This document shows, in pieces, positions 50,201 through 58,914 of a stretch of 64,000 bases of DNA. Location: the NCBI GenBank assembly GCA_965368085.1, contig CBDULP010000012.1, forward strand, positions 1 through 64,000, written 5' to 3'. Numbering within the stretch: position 1 is the stretch's first letter; every line of letters begins with the position of its first letter. A program made the translations under genes and the position numbers. Origin of the DNA: Peptoclostridium sp965368085 (lineage in GTDB: Bacteria > Bacillota > Clostridia > Peptostreptococcales > Peptostreptococcaceae). The notes beneath the pieces were generated by a model. The model had not been told where the DNA came from and did not search any database. It saw only the letters and a list, made by a program, of their open reading frames with translations.

Positions 50201-51568
50201 ATGAACGATAAAATTTTTGAAGGAAAGACTATTAAACAGTGGATGGATGAATACCCAATGCTCAAAAAAATGGTTGAAATTGAAGAGGTCTTTTGGATAA
50301 ATCATAAATATGAAAAATTTGAAGAAGCCATAAAAAAGATAAGCCTCACGGAAAAAGACGTGAAAGACGCAGAGGAAAGGCTCAAAAGATTTGCTCCATA
50401 TATAGCAAAAGTGTTCCCTCAGACCAGAGAAAACAATGGGATAATAGAATCGCCGGTAGCCTTCATAGACAATATGAAAAAAGAGCTTGAGAAAATGTAC
50501 GGCCAGGATATACAAGGAAGACTCATGCTCAAATGCGACAGCCATCTTCCTATATCTGGATCTATAAAGGCGAGGGGTGGAATATATGAAGTCTTAAAGC
50601 ATGCTGAGGATTTGGCTCTTGAAAAAAACATGATTTCAAAAGATGACGACTATTCTGTCATGGACAGCGAAAAGTTCAAGGAGTTTTACTCTGGATATTC
50701 GATTGCAGTAGGCTCGACGGGGAACCTGGGCCTTAGCATAGGGATAATGAGCGCGCAGCTTGGATTCAAGGTGTATGTGCACATGTCGTCGGATGCAAAG
50801 CAGTGGAAAAAAGACATGCTCAGAAGCAAGGGGGCAGTAGTTGTAGAATATGATTCGGATTACAGCAAGGCTGTGCAAGAGGGAAGAAGACAGGCTGAAT
50901 CGGACCCTAATATGTATTTCATAGATGATGAAAATTCAAAAAATCTGTTTTTGGGATATTGCGTGGCTGCAGGAAGGCTTAAAAAGCAGTTTGACGAAAT
51001 GAACATATCGGTGGATTCAGACAACCAGCTTTTTGTATATCTTCCATGCGGAGTTGGAGGAGGACCGGGCGGGGTTGCATTTGGCTTAAAGCTCATATTC
51101 AAGGATAACGTACACTGCTTCTTTGCCGAGCCTACACATTCGCCTTGTATGACCATGGGACTCATGACAGAGCTTCACGAAAAGATATCGGTTCAGGATT
51201 TTGGAATAGACAATATAACGGATGCAGACGGTCTTGCGGTCGGAAGACCGTCTGGGTTTGTTGGAAAAACGCTTGAAAACCTTATAAGTGGTTCTTATAC
51301 GGTGAGTGACGATAAGATGTATGCGATGCTTAAGAATATGATTGATTCGGAAAAAATTGAACTTGAACCTTCGGCGCTTGCAGGAGTTATTGGACCCGTA
51401 AAGCTTGCAGGTGAAGAGTCTGGAAGGGAGTACATCAAAATGAATAGTCTTGAGGGCAAGATGAAAAATGCAATACATCTGGCTTGGGCTACAGGGGGAA
51501 GCATGGTTCCAAAGGACGTTATGAAGGAATACTATAAAAGGGGAATTGAAGTTTTGGAAAGGCAGTAA
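50201..51568 (+). CDS. dsdA: D-serine ammonia-lyase
   Basis: PLP enzyme turning D-serine into pyruvate and ammonia. 455 residues, as in E. coli DsdA. The cofactor lysine is in LPISGSIKARGGIYEV near residue 118; AVGSTGNLGLSIGI is the phosphate/substrate loop, and PCGVGGGPGGVAFGLKL the glycine-rich PLP phosphate site. N-terminal TIKQWMDEYPML and a FWINH segment are DsdA-specific. The ATG at 50201 is six bases after GGGAGAGGTG; an upstream GTG in frame lies within that site. Fits a cell that lives on serine and glycine. Confidence 0.94.
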   Translation: MNDKIFEGKTIKQWMDEYPMLKKMVEIEEVFWINHKYEKFEEAIKKISLTEKDVKDAEERLKRFAPYIAKVFPQTRENNGIIESPVAFIDNMKKELEKMYGQDIQGRLMLKCDSHLPISGSIKARGGIYEVLKHAEDLALEKNMISKDDDYSVMDSEKFKEFYSGYSIAVGSTGNLGLSIGIMSAQLGFKVYVHMSSDAKQWKKDMLRSKGAVVVEYDSDYSKAVQEGRRQAESDPNMYFIDDENSKNLFLGYCVAAGRLKKQFDEMNISVDSDNQLFVYLPCGVGGGPGGVAFGLKLIFKDNVHCFFAEPTHSPCMTMGLMTELHEKISVQDFGIDNITDADGLAVGRPSGFVGKTLENLISGSYTVSDDKMYAMLKNMIDSEKIELEPSALAGVIGPVKLAGEESGREYIKMNSLEGKMKNAIHLAWATGGSMVPKDVMKEYYKRGIEVLERQ

Positions 51569-51701
51569 CAGCGACATAGCACTGGTTTGAAATATGCCTG
51601 AAAAAATAAAATATAATTTTAGAATAAATTTAAAACCGCGGAGGCAGGGTATATATATAATGTCAGGTAATATGTGCATATTTTGAACGGAGGTGTCTAG
51701 A

Positions 51702-51854
51702 ATGACTCAAAAGGTTTTAGGTTTTGAAGAAAAAATAAAAGAGCTTGAAGCTAAAATGAAAGAAAAAGACATTATGATAGAAAACTTGAAAAAAGAGCTT
51801 CACAGAAAAGAAGTACAATGCAAGAAATTAGAGCATCCATTTGACAAGGATTAA
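51702..51854 (+). CDS. Small coiled-coil protein, 50 residues
   Basis: MTQKVLGFEEKIKELEAKMK, then further heptads with Leu/Ile at a/d positions through residue 42, ending KLEHPFDKD. Charged, cytoplasmic, one Cys. No family recognised. The ribosome site GGAGGTG is eight bases upstream, and a strong terminator starts just after the stop, so it is a genuine short transcript. A possible promoter is TTGAAA (51587), 19-base spacer, TATAAT (51612). Confidence 0.65.
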   Translation: MTQKVLGFEEKIKELEAKMKEKDIMIENLKKELHRKEVQCKKLEHPFDKD

Positions 51855-51865
51855 TGGCAATTCAA

Positions 51866-51908
51866 AATAAAATGAAACGGGAGTTTTCCCGTTTCATTTT
51901 ATTTTTTG
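51866..51908 (+). terminator. Terminator after the coiled-coil ORF
   Basis: AAAATGAAACGGG, AGTTTT, CCCGTTTCATTTT followed by ATTTTTT. Confidence 0.92.
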
Positions 51909-51980
51909 GAGATGCAAAATATTTCAAATCTTCCAAAAGAGCCAGTGATGGATCAAATTGTTTGGGGAATGCTTATCAAT

Positions 51981-52040
51981 ATCATCTAACTATCATCTAA
52001 CTATCATCACAAAACCATAACATTTGGGGGGTATTATAAT
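51981..52040 (+). promoter_or_regulatory. Three 11-bp-phased direct repeats plus -10 box
   Basis: ATCATCTAACT occurs twice in tandem from about 51981, and a third partial copy ATCATCAC follows, in perfect 11-bp register. TATAAT is at 52035-52040 with no -35 box. This is the architecture of promoters activated by OmpR/PhoB-type regulators binding in the -35 region. Confidence 0.5.
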
Positions 52041-52095
52041 AGTGTAAGTTATATGAGCACAAAAACGAGACTGAATTTAAAAAGGAGTGTTGAAA

Positions 52096-52938
52096 ATGAT
52101 AAAAAACAGCATATTAAAAAACAGATTTGTAGGTGGAATGCTGGTAGCTGGAATGATGCTCTCGTCGGGAGTAATGGTGTTCGCCGACGGTAATGAGGCA
52201 AATACGGAAGATGCAGTAAAGCCTGCTGTGATTAGACAGGCAGACGATGCAAAAGGAGCATTCAAGCTTGGCGAGAGACTAAAGGATCATAAGCAAAATA
52301 TCGAACAAAAGGCCGAATTGCTTGAGACTATGCTGGGCGAACTTGTGGATGCAGGAATAATAAGCCAAAGCGATGCATACGACATTACAGAGTATGCAAA
52401 TCAGATGAGTGAAGAGAGGGCGCAGGAGAGAGCAGAAGAACTTGAAAAGATAAAGGCCATGACAAAAGAAGAGGCACAGGAATATATAGCGGAGAAAAGA
52501 GAGGAAAGAAAGGCAATAGAGAGAAAGGGTCTATTCGAGCAGATGGTTGAAGACGGCAAGATGAGCCAGGATACACTTGACTCAATAAAGGCCTTCCATC
52601 AGGAAAAAGCGGAAGAAAAAATAAAGGACGATCTTCAAAGTCTTGTCGAAGAGGGGACTCTTTCAGAAGATGACGTTGACGCACTGATTGATTACATGAA
52701 TGAACAAAGGGAAGAAAGAAAAGAGGAAATGGAAGAAGTCAAGGAAATGACTCAGGAAGAGAGAAAAGCGTACTTCGAGGAAAAAAAGGAGTCTGGAGAG
52801 AAAACTGGAATATTCTCGGAAATGGTCGAAGACGAAGTGCTGACTCAAGATCAGGCCGATGCAGTAAAAGCTATTATGAAACCTGCAAAGCCAGCCAACA
52901 AAGGCGGATTAAATCATAGAGAAGGACTTGGAAAATAA
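52096..52938 (+). CDS. Secreted, Glu/Lys-rich helical repeat protein
   Basis: 280 residues with signal peptide (cleavage after VFADG, near residue 30). The mature part is almost wholly helical and highly charged. It contains a repeated unit of about 85 residues: MLGELVDAGIISQSDAYDI, MVEDGKMSQDTLDSIKAF, LVEEGTLSEDDVDALIDYM and MVEDEVLTQDQADAVKAIM are four copies of the same short-helix motif, separated by EERxxE-type coiled segments (KAMTKEEAQEYIAEKREER, KEMTQEERKAYFEEKKES). No enzyme motif. ATG 52096 follows AAAGGAG. Probable regulated envelope or scaffold protein; function unknown. Confidence 0.75.
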   Translation: MIKNSILKNRFVGGMLVAGMMLSSGVMVFADGNEANTEDAVKPAVIRQADDAKGAFKLGERLKDHKQNIEQKAELLETMLGELVDAGIISQSDAYDITEYANQMSEERAQERAEELEKIKAMTKEEAQEYIAEKREERKAIERKGLFEQMVEDGKMSQDTLDSIKAFHQEKAEEKIKDDLQSLVEEGTLSEDDVDALIDYMNEQREERKEEMEEVKEMTQEERKAYFEEKKESGEKTGIFSEMVEDEVLTQDQADAVKAIMKPAKPANKGGLNHREGLGK

Positions 52939-53002
52939 TAGACCATAAAAACTAAATTTACTATTGCTTATCAATAGAATACCCCCTAAAGTATTTCTAT
53001 TG

Positions 53003-53038
53003 AAAAAGGCCCTGATTCTTGAGAATCAGGGCCTTTTA
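53003..53038. terminator. Bidirectional terminator, helical repeat protein / FG-GAP-like protein
   Basis: AAAAAGGCCCTGATTCT, TG, AGAATCAGGGCCTTTT. Confidence 0.93.
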
Positions 53039-53052
53039 TATTTATGGCAAAA

Positions 53053-54336
53053 CTATTTCAGGTCTTCAACATCAGAATCTATAAGTTGTATATTCCCATC
53101 ATTAACCGACCATGTGGATTTTACAATAGCTATGCTGTCTGCGTTGCATGTTCCCTTTACGCTCTGCTGTGCAGCAAATTCATATGTGCCGTCACCATCG
53201 GCATCAACTGGTTCGATATGTACAGCACCTTCCATTACAGGCACTTCCCTTTGAAGCTTGCCGCCTTTGTATTCGTAGCCTTCGTAGGCATCCTTTTTTT
53301 CGGAAAGATCGACTTCATATATATTTCCGGTTTGAGTTACTGTAACGGACGCCTTGTAGCCATCTTTGTATGAACCTTCAAAATCAAGGGCGAAATCACG
53401 ATCAGAGTCTGCAAGCACGAGCGGTTTTGAACCCTTGATGGATATCAGATTGTATTCTGTAAATCCACCGCTTCCACCGGTTGATGCGCTTATGAATATG
53501 TCTGCAGTATTGTCTCCGTCGAAGTCGAGAAGCTCCATGTCGGGCTCATATCCTCCATCTGAGTCTTCAGAAGGCTTCACTATTATTTCTTTTCCCGTTG
53601 CTGAATCCTCGATTACCGCCACGATGTGCTCCATGAAAAGGGATTTTCCAAAGTCGTCCTCGAAGGTTTGGCCTATAAGAGTGACGGTATCGGGCTTTCC
53701 ATCGCCTGTCACATCTGCTGCCTGCTGGGACATTACAGTAGTGTTTTGAGAAAGCTCGTATTTTGAAGGGTTTTCAACTTTTGCAAGGGATATTGAAAGC
53801 GTCTTTGAATCGGAAGAAGCGTCAAGCGAGTACATGACACCGTATTTAAGCCATGAAGCATTGATATCTTCTGGTGTTTTGTTATATAGTGCATTTGATT
53901 CAAGTGGACTTCCGAGTTCTTTTGTTATGGATGAGAGTATATCTTCGTTTTCCAACTCCAATGGCATTTCAACTTTTATACCGCTTACATTTTCATCTTC
54001 TACAATATAGATTGTATTGAGAGCACTTTCAATACCGAACCAGTTTTGTGAATAGCTTATTGAAGAAAGGTTTTCAATGCCGCCATTTTGTGTATATGAT
54101 TTTTGACCTTCGCCTGCAAGTGATTCAAGGTTTTGATAAGGGGCATCTAAAACCACGAAAGCTGTAACCGGCATAGGTGGGATGGGTGGGACGTACTGTG
54201 CGTCTGAAGCAGACTGTGCCGAGTCGGTTTGAAACGTTTGAGCCTCAGTTGCAAAAGAGGCGTATCCTGATGCCACAGAACCTATAAGAGTAAGAGACAG
54301 TATTGAAGCTGCTATTTTTTTTTCTTTGCTTATCAT
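53053..54336 (-). CDS. Secreted protein with calcium-binding D-x-D/N-G-D (FG-GAP-like) repeats
   Basis: 427 residues with signal peptide (MISKEKKIAASILSLTLIGS, cleaved near residue 30). The N-terminal 190 residues are unrecognised; the rest holds three EF-hand-like loops, DVTGDGKPDTV, DFDGDNTADIF and DADGDGTYEF, spaced as blades of an integrin-like or VCBS propeller. ATG with AGGAGGAATTAA upstream. Convergent with the helical secreted protein. Three TTACA words (54407, 54423, 54434), the last two 11 bases apart, lie in the region upstream of its start. Likely wall-associated or extracellular; no catalytic motif. Confidence 0.78.
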   Translation of the reverse strand: MISKEKKIAASILSLTLIGSVASGYASFATEAQTFQTDSAQSASDAQYVPPIPPMPVTAFVVLDAPYQNLESLAGEGQKSYTQNGGIENLSSISYSQNWFGIESALNTIYIVEDENVSGIKVEMPLELENEDILSSITKELGSPLESNALYNKTPEDINASWLKYGVMYSLDASSDSKTLSISLAKVENPSKYELSQNTTVMSQQAADVTGDGKPDTVTLIGQTFEDDFGKSLFMEHIVAVIEDSATGKEIIVKPSEDSDGGYEPDMELLDFDGDNTADIFISASTGGSGGFTEYNLISIKGSKPLVLADSDRDFALDFEGSYKDGYKASVTVTQTGNIYEVDLSEKKDAYEGYEYKGGKLQREVPVMEGAVHIEPVDADGDGTYEFAAQQSVKGTCNADSIAIVKSTWSVNDGNIQLIDSDVEDLK

Positions 54337-54623
54337 TTTAATTCCTCCTGTATATTCTAACCATTTATTTGAAATATGATTGTGTATTGACTTAAGTATA
54401 AGCCCTTTACATTTGAAAATAGTTACAAAGAGGTTACAATTGCATTAGATTTTTCTTAAAAAAGCCTGCATCCGGCAAATTCAGACTTTTTATGACGTTT
54501 GGGGGAACTTTTTTAATGGTCCTGAGGTCTAAACTTTGAAGGGATTTAATGAAATGAAAAACCATATATGATATTATTTTTGTACGTATGGAAATAATGC
54601 ATGTGGAGGAGAATACAAACATA

Positions 54624-55211
54624 ATGGATAATGTGGACGAGATATTTCTGATAAAGTCTTCCCAAAGCGGTGACATAGACTCTTTTGAAAAGCTTATAGA
54701 AAGCCATAAGCAGAGAGTATATGGAATAGCCCTTAAAATGACCAAAAATCGGGAAGATGCACTCGATGCGTCACAGGACGCACTCATAAAGGTGTACAGG
54801 TCTATAGGCAAGTTCAGTTTCAAGTCGTCGTTTTCAACCTGGCTGTACAGGATAGTGGTCAACTGCTGTATAGACCATATAAAAAAGCAAAAAAAGCTTG
54901 TGCTCATCCGGGACGGGGACGAAGACGGCAGGGAAAATGTAATCGACAGGATAGAGTCTGAGGACACTCCCGAGAGCATACTTGAAAAAAAGATAAAAAA
55001 ACAGGAGATAAAAAGGGCTTTTGACGAGCTGGAAGAAGAGTTCAAGACGGTGGTGATATTGAGGGATATAGAGGGGTTTAGCTATGAGGAGATAGCAAGG
55101 ATCAATGATATATCGCTTGGAACTGTAAAATCGAGGATAAGCCGGGGGCGGAAAAAACTTCGGGAGATAATCATTAGAAACAGGGAAGGAGGCAATGGCG
55201 ATGAGATGTAA
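54624..55211 (+). CDS. RNA polymerase sigma factor, ECF subfamily
   Basis: 195 residues. Region 2 begins FLIKSSQSGDIDSFEKLIES and includes DASQDALIKVYRSIGKFSFK and FSTWLYRIVVNCCIDHIKKQ; region 4 is FKTVVILRDIEGFSYEEIAR followed by an HTH (LGTVKSRISRGRKKLREII). SigW-like. ATG 54624 is chosen because GGAGGAG lies 12 bases upstream and MDNVDEIF is a typical ECF start; the frame is open back to ATG 54588, which has no ribosome site. It overlaps the anti-sigma gene by 11 bases, the usual regulatory pair. Confidence 0.92.
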   Translation: MDNVDEIFLIKSSQSGDIDSFEKLIESHKQRVYGIALKMTKNREDALDASQDALIKVYRSIGKFSFKSSFSTWLYRIVVNCCIDHIKKQKKLVLIRDGDEDGRENVIDRIESEDTPESILEKKIKKQEIKRAFDELEEEFKTVVILRDIEGFSYEEIARINDISLGTVKSRISRGRKKLREIIIRNREGGNGDEM

Positions 55212-56379
55212 TGAATTTGTTGAAAGTATGGATCTATATATAGACAATATGCTAGATGATGCTGAATCTAAAAAGATGAGAGAGCACATGGAGTCTTGTG
55301 AAATCTGCAGGAATGAATATGAAGAGATAAGAAGCATTGTAGAGGGACTGGGAGATCTTGATGTTGAGCCGCTTCCGGAAGGATTCGATGACATGCTCAG
55401 GGAAAGGCTCGAGAATGAAGCGGTTTTATCCAAAAACGAGCAAAATGAGACTGGCAACAATCATGGAACTTCACTTTCAAAATTCATGAGGAAATTTTCA
55501 TATATAGCTGCGAGCATAATGATAATAGCCGGAGGATATTCGCTGTACAAGCAGGTCGAGAATGCAAACATGCACCCGGGCGGAGAAATTGCAATCACGG
55601 AAAACTCTGATCTGGAAACGCAAGGGGATATGAATGTAGCGATTGACGAAAAATCGCATGAGACTCAGCAATATAATGAATCCGAAAGTTATTCGGCGCT
55701 TGAAAATAATGGTGATCAAACTGGAGACGCAGGCAAACCAGGTGAAAGTAAGGTGCAGAAAACGGCTGAGACGGCGAGTATGAAAGATCCCGTGGAGGCT
55801 CAAAAAAGTGAAATCAAAGAGGGAATTGAGACAAAGCCAAAAGTTATGCAGGCTGAAGTTCAAATTGAAGATGCTGAAAATCAAAATGGATCGGGAAGTG
55901 AACTGAATGATGGTGAAAACAGCTGGCAGATGGCGGCTGAATCTGGAAGCGCTGACAAGCAGGCTGAAAGCGCGCAGGATACTCCTATGGTCATGTCACT
56001 TGCAAAAGAGCCTGCGGCTGACGCATATGACATTCAGCAAGAAAACAGCATAAGTTCGGATGTGAAAAGTAAAACAGGGATAAAGCCCATGGCTTTAGGC
56101 TTGGGCGAAGGTGTCACTTTGGACATGGAAAATTACGCTGGAGAAGCGGTTGAAATAGGAATTGAAGGCACAATCACTGTAATTACGGAAAATGACATTG
56201 AAGATTCGAATGTGGAATATGATAAAGAGATGTTTGAATTAGTAAAAGGAGAGACTGCGGAAGGAAAAACATCGCTTCACTTCATTCCTAAAATGTCAGG
56301 GCGGTCGCAGGTGTATATTTCGGTTGCAGGAGAAACTGGAGAGCTTAAAAAGACGAGCGTAAAAATAGTGGTTGAATAA
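55201..56379 (+). CDS. Anti-sigma factor with N-terminal zinc finger (ZAS/RsiW type)
   Basis: 392 residues. N-terminal zf-HC2 domain with Cys near residue 3 and the HMESCEIC cluster near residues 28-35; one membrane helix (FSYIAASIMIIAGGYSLYK, about 100-118); then about 270 extracytoplasmic residues. These contain a very acidic, low-complexity linker (about 130-280) and a beta-rich C-terminal domain (ENYAGEAVEIGIEGTITVIT). ATG 55201 is eight bases after AAGGAGG; ATG 55195 is too close. It holds the ECF sigma factor inactive until an envelope signal releases it. The long exterior part is larger than in RsiW and may be the sensor. Confidence 0.88.
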   Translation: MRCNEFVESMDLYIDNMLDDAESKKMREHMESCEICRNEYEEIRSIVEGLGDLDVEPLPEGFDDMLRERLENEAVLSKNEQNETGNNHGTSLSKFMRKFSYIAASIMIIAGGYSLYKQVENANMHPGGEIAITENSDLETQGDMNVAIDEKSHETQQYNESESYSALENNGDQTGDAGKPGESKVQKTAETASMKDPVEAQKSEIKEGIETKPKVMQAEVQIEDAENQNGSGSELNDGENSWQMAAESGSADKQAESAQDTPMVMSLAKEPAADAYDIQQENSISSDVKSKTGIKPMALGLGEGVTLDMENYAGEAVEIGIEGTITVITENDIEDSNVEYDKEMFELVKGETAEGKTSLHFIPKMSGRSQVYISVAGETGELKKTSVKIVVE

Positions 56380-56428
56380 TAAGGTGGAAGATACATTTTT
56401 TAAAACTTGAAAAGCATTGGAATTATAA

Positions 56429-56462
56429 GGCGCCCAGCATTAAAACTTGCGGGCGCTTTTTG
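56429..56462 (+). terminator. Terminator of the sigma/anti-sigma operon
   Basis: GCGCCC-A-GC, 10-base loop, GC-GGGCGC followed by TTTTTG. Confidence 0.88.
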
Positions 56463-56547
56463 ATATGTAAACCACGTGCATTATTCTAAGATTGTTGGGT
56501 AAAATGTTGTAAAATAGATGAGAGTACAAAATAATGGGGGGATTTTC

Positions 56548-57519
56548 ATGAAAAAGATATTTATAACGAGAAGGATTCCGCAAAAGGCTGTTGATTTTTT
56601 GAATGAAAGATTTGAGGTTGACTATAACGATTCCGACAGCATGCTGCCAAAGGAAGAGCTTATAGAAAGAGTAAAAGGTAAAGACGGAGTGCTTTGCCTT
56701 CTCACTGACAATATAGATTCGGATATACTGTCATCTGCGTCAAAGCAGTGCAAAATATTTGCAAACTACGCAGTCGGATACAACAACATAGACGTTGAGG
56801 CGGCAAGTGCTGAAGGTATAATAGTGACTAATACTCCGGGGGTGCTCGACGATGCGACTGCAGACCTTGCCTGGGCGCTTTTATTTTCCTCGGCAAGAAG
56901 GGTTGTGGAGGCTGACAGATATGTGAGGGATGGAAAGTTTGACTCATGGAAGGCAACGCTTTTTCTTGGAAGGGACATAAGCAAAAAGACAATGGGGGTT
57001 GTAGGCTCTGGAAGGATAGGAACTAATTTTGCAAAAAAGGCGAAGGCGTTTGGAATGGACATAATATATACAAGCAGGCACAGGAGTGAAAGGTTTGAAG
57101 GTGAGACCGGGGGAAGATACGTATCAAAGGACGAGATTTTCAGGGAGTCGGATTTCATATCTCTTCACGTTCCGCTGACGGAGCAGACAAGGCATTATGT
57201 ATCTGAAAGAGAATTCAATACGATGAAAAGCTCTGCTGTTCTCATAAACACGGCGAGGGGGCCTGTGATTGATGAAAAGGCCCTTGTAAAGGCTCTTAAA
57301 AGCGGGCAGATATGGGCAGCGGGGCTCGACGTATTTGAAAATGAGCCGCAGATAGAAAAAGAGCTGTACTCAATGGACAATGTCGTACTGCTGCCTCATA
57401 TAGGCTCGGCAACAGTAGGCACCAGGGAGGAAATGGGAATGATTGCCGCAAGGAATATAGCAAATGTCCTTTATGGAAAAGCTCCTGAGACATGTGTGAA
57501 TCCGCAGGTTCTGGTATAG
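56548..57519 (+). CDS. D-2-hydroxyacid dehydrogenase (glycerate dehydrogenase / hydroxypyruvate reductase type)
   Basis: 323 residues. Substrate loop NYAVGYNNIDVEAA near residue 75, dinucleotide motif GVVGSGRIGTNFAKKA near 148, catalytic Arg in INTARGPVIDEKAL, Glu in VFENEP and His in LLPHIGSAT. The match to GyaR/HprA-like enzymes is strong, and the glycerate kinase 90 bases downstream supports D-glycerate as product. ATG 56548 follows GGGGGG; the frame extends upstream without a better start. Confidence 0.9.
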   Translation: MKKIFITRRIPQKAVDFLNERFEVDYNDSDSMLPKEELIERVKGKDGVLCLLTDNIDSDILSSASKQCKIFANYAVGYNNIDVEAASAEGIIVTNTPGVLDDATADLAWALLFSSARRVVEADRYVRDGKFDSWKATLFLGRDISKKTMGVVGSGRIGTNFAKKAKAFGMDIIYTSRHRSERFEGETGGRYVSKDEIFRESDFISLHVPLTEQTRHYVSEREFNTMKSSAVLINTARGPVIDEKALVKALKSGQIWAAGLDVFENEPQIEKELYSMDNVVLLPHIGSATVGTREEMGMIAARNIANVLYGKAPETCVNPQVLV

Positions 57520-57608
57520 AACATGGAGATAGGATTATTATATTTGTTTGTATAGTTCAGTTTTAGCAGTGACAGTATATGAATCAAAACGAAAGGACGG
57601 GTTTACAA

Positions 57609-58727
57609 TTGAAAATAGTTGTTGCACCTGACTCATTCAAGGGGTCGCTGTCATCAGCGGACGTAATAAATATATGCGAAAAAGTCATAACAAGGCATAT
57701 TCCCAGCGCGGAGTTGGTTGCAGTACCCATTGCAGACGGAGGAGAGGGAACCCTTGAAGTTCTTGTGGGCGTATCTGGAGGGATAATTGGAAGCCTAAGT
57801 GTCACGGATCCGATTGGCAGAATAGCAAATGCTCAGTTTGGCCAGAGGGGCGACACGTTCATAATCGAGATGGCAAAGGCAAGTGGAATAACCCTGCTTT
57901 TAAAAGATGAAAAAAATCCCATGAAAGCTACGAGTATTGGAACTGGAGAGCTCATAAGGTACGGGGTCGATATGGGATACAGAAAATTCATCATAGGAAT
58001 AGGCGGAAGCGCTACAAATGATGGCGGAACGGGAATGCTTTACGCGCTTGGAACCAGGTTTTATGATGGCGATGGCAATGAGCTCTATCCGAGCGGAGAA
58101 AACCTTGTGAAAATAGAAAGCATTGACATGAGAGGATTTGACAGGCGGATATGGGATTGTGAAATCCAGGTTATGTGCGATGTGGACAATCCGTTTACCG
58201 GCGAGCGAGGAGCGACGCACACGTATGGAGTTCAAAAGGGTGCAGATGAATGCATGGTTGATTTCTTGGAAAAGGGAATGATAAATTTCAGGGAAAAGGT
58301 CATGGAAAAATTGGGTGTGGACATGGACATAATAAGAGGAGCCGGGGCTGCAGGAGGAATGGGTGGGGCGCTGAGCGTGTTTTGCAGGGCGAATCTTATT
58401 CCCGGCATAGATGCAATACTTGATTTTATGGATTTTTCGAATATTATATATGATGCGGACTTTGTCATAACGGGCGAAGGCAGGATAGATTTTCAGTCAA
58501 TGCATGGAAAGGCTGTATGCGGAATAGCGAAAAAGTGCAGAGAAAAAGGAATACCGGTTTATGCTCTTTGTGGAGGAATTGCAGGGAGCATGAATGATAT
58601 TTATGAAATAGGCGTAAAGAGTATAATGCCCATAACTAACAGGCCAATGAGTGTTGAGGAGGCCATTGAAAATTCAAATGAACTTTTGGAAGATGCTGTG
58701 GACAGGATGTTAAGGTTCATATTATAG
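57609..58727 (+). CDS. Glycerate kinase (type I, GarK/GlxK family)
   Basis: Phosphorylates D-glycerate, in this family normally to 2-phosphoglycerate. The 372 residues start KIVVAPDSFKGSLSSADV, with PIADGGEGTLEVL, GIGGSATNDGGTGMLYALG and GAGAAGGMGGALSVF. TTG 57609 is chosen by comparison with the family N-terminus and the GAAAGGACGGG before it; the frame reaches back to ATG 57579. With the dehydrogenase upstream it carries hydroxypyruvate (from serine by transamination) into glycolysis. Confidence 0.93.
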   Translation: MKIVVAPDSFKGSLSSADVINICEKVITRHIPSAELVAVPIADGGEGTLEVLVGVSGGIIGSLSVTDPIGRIANAQFGQRGDTFIIEMAKASGITLLLKDEKNPMKATSIGTGELIRYGVDMGYRKFIIGIGGSATNDGGTGMLYALGTRFYDGDGNELYPSGENLVKIESIDMRGFDRRIWDCEIQVMCDVDNPFTGERGATHTYGVQKGADECMVDFLEKGMINFREKVMEKLGVDMDIIRGAGAAGGMGGALSVFCRANLIPGIDAILDFMDFSNIIYDADFVITGEGRIDFQSMHGKAVCGIAKKCREKGIPVYALCGGIAGSMNDIYEIGVKSIMPITNRPMSVEEAIENSNELLEDAVDRMLRFIL

Positions 58728-58816
58728 GGTTAAACTATGATTTTAACAAAGGCAGGGGGAATGAAAAAATTTCTGCATGCGATTTTGTGAATAGAGAATT
58801 TGAGCATATTTAAATA

Positions 58817-58855
58817 TTAAAAAGCTGAAGCACCACAGTTGCTTCAGCTTTTTGA
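58817..58855 (+). terminator. Terminator after glycerate kinase
   Basis: AAAAAGCTGAAGCA, short loop, TGCTTCAGCTTTTT. Confidence 0.93.
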
Positions 58856-58914
58856 AAGTCACCATTAGACGTTCAATGCGATATTTTTTCAGAAAAACAT
58901 ATTGTCGACTTGGA

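Noticed and set aside
51981..52010. CRISPR-like array
   Set aside because: The three 11-base repeats are contiguous, without spacers, and sit in a promoter.
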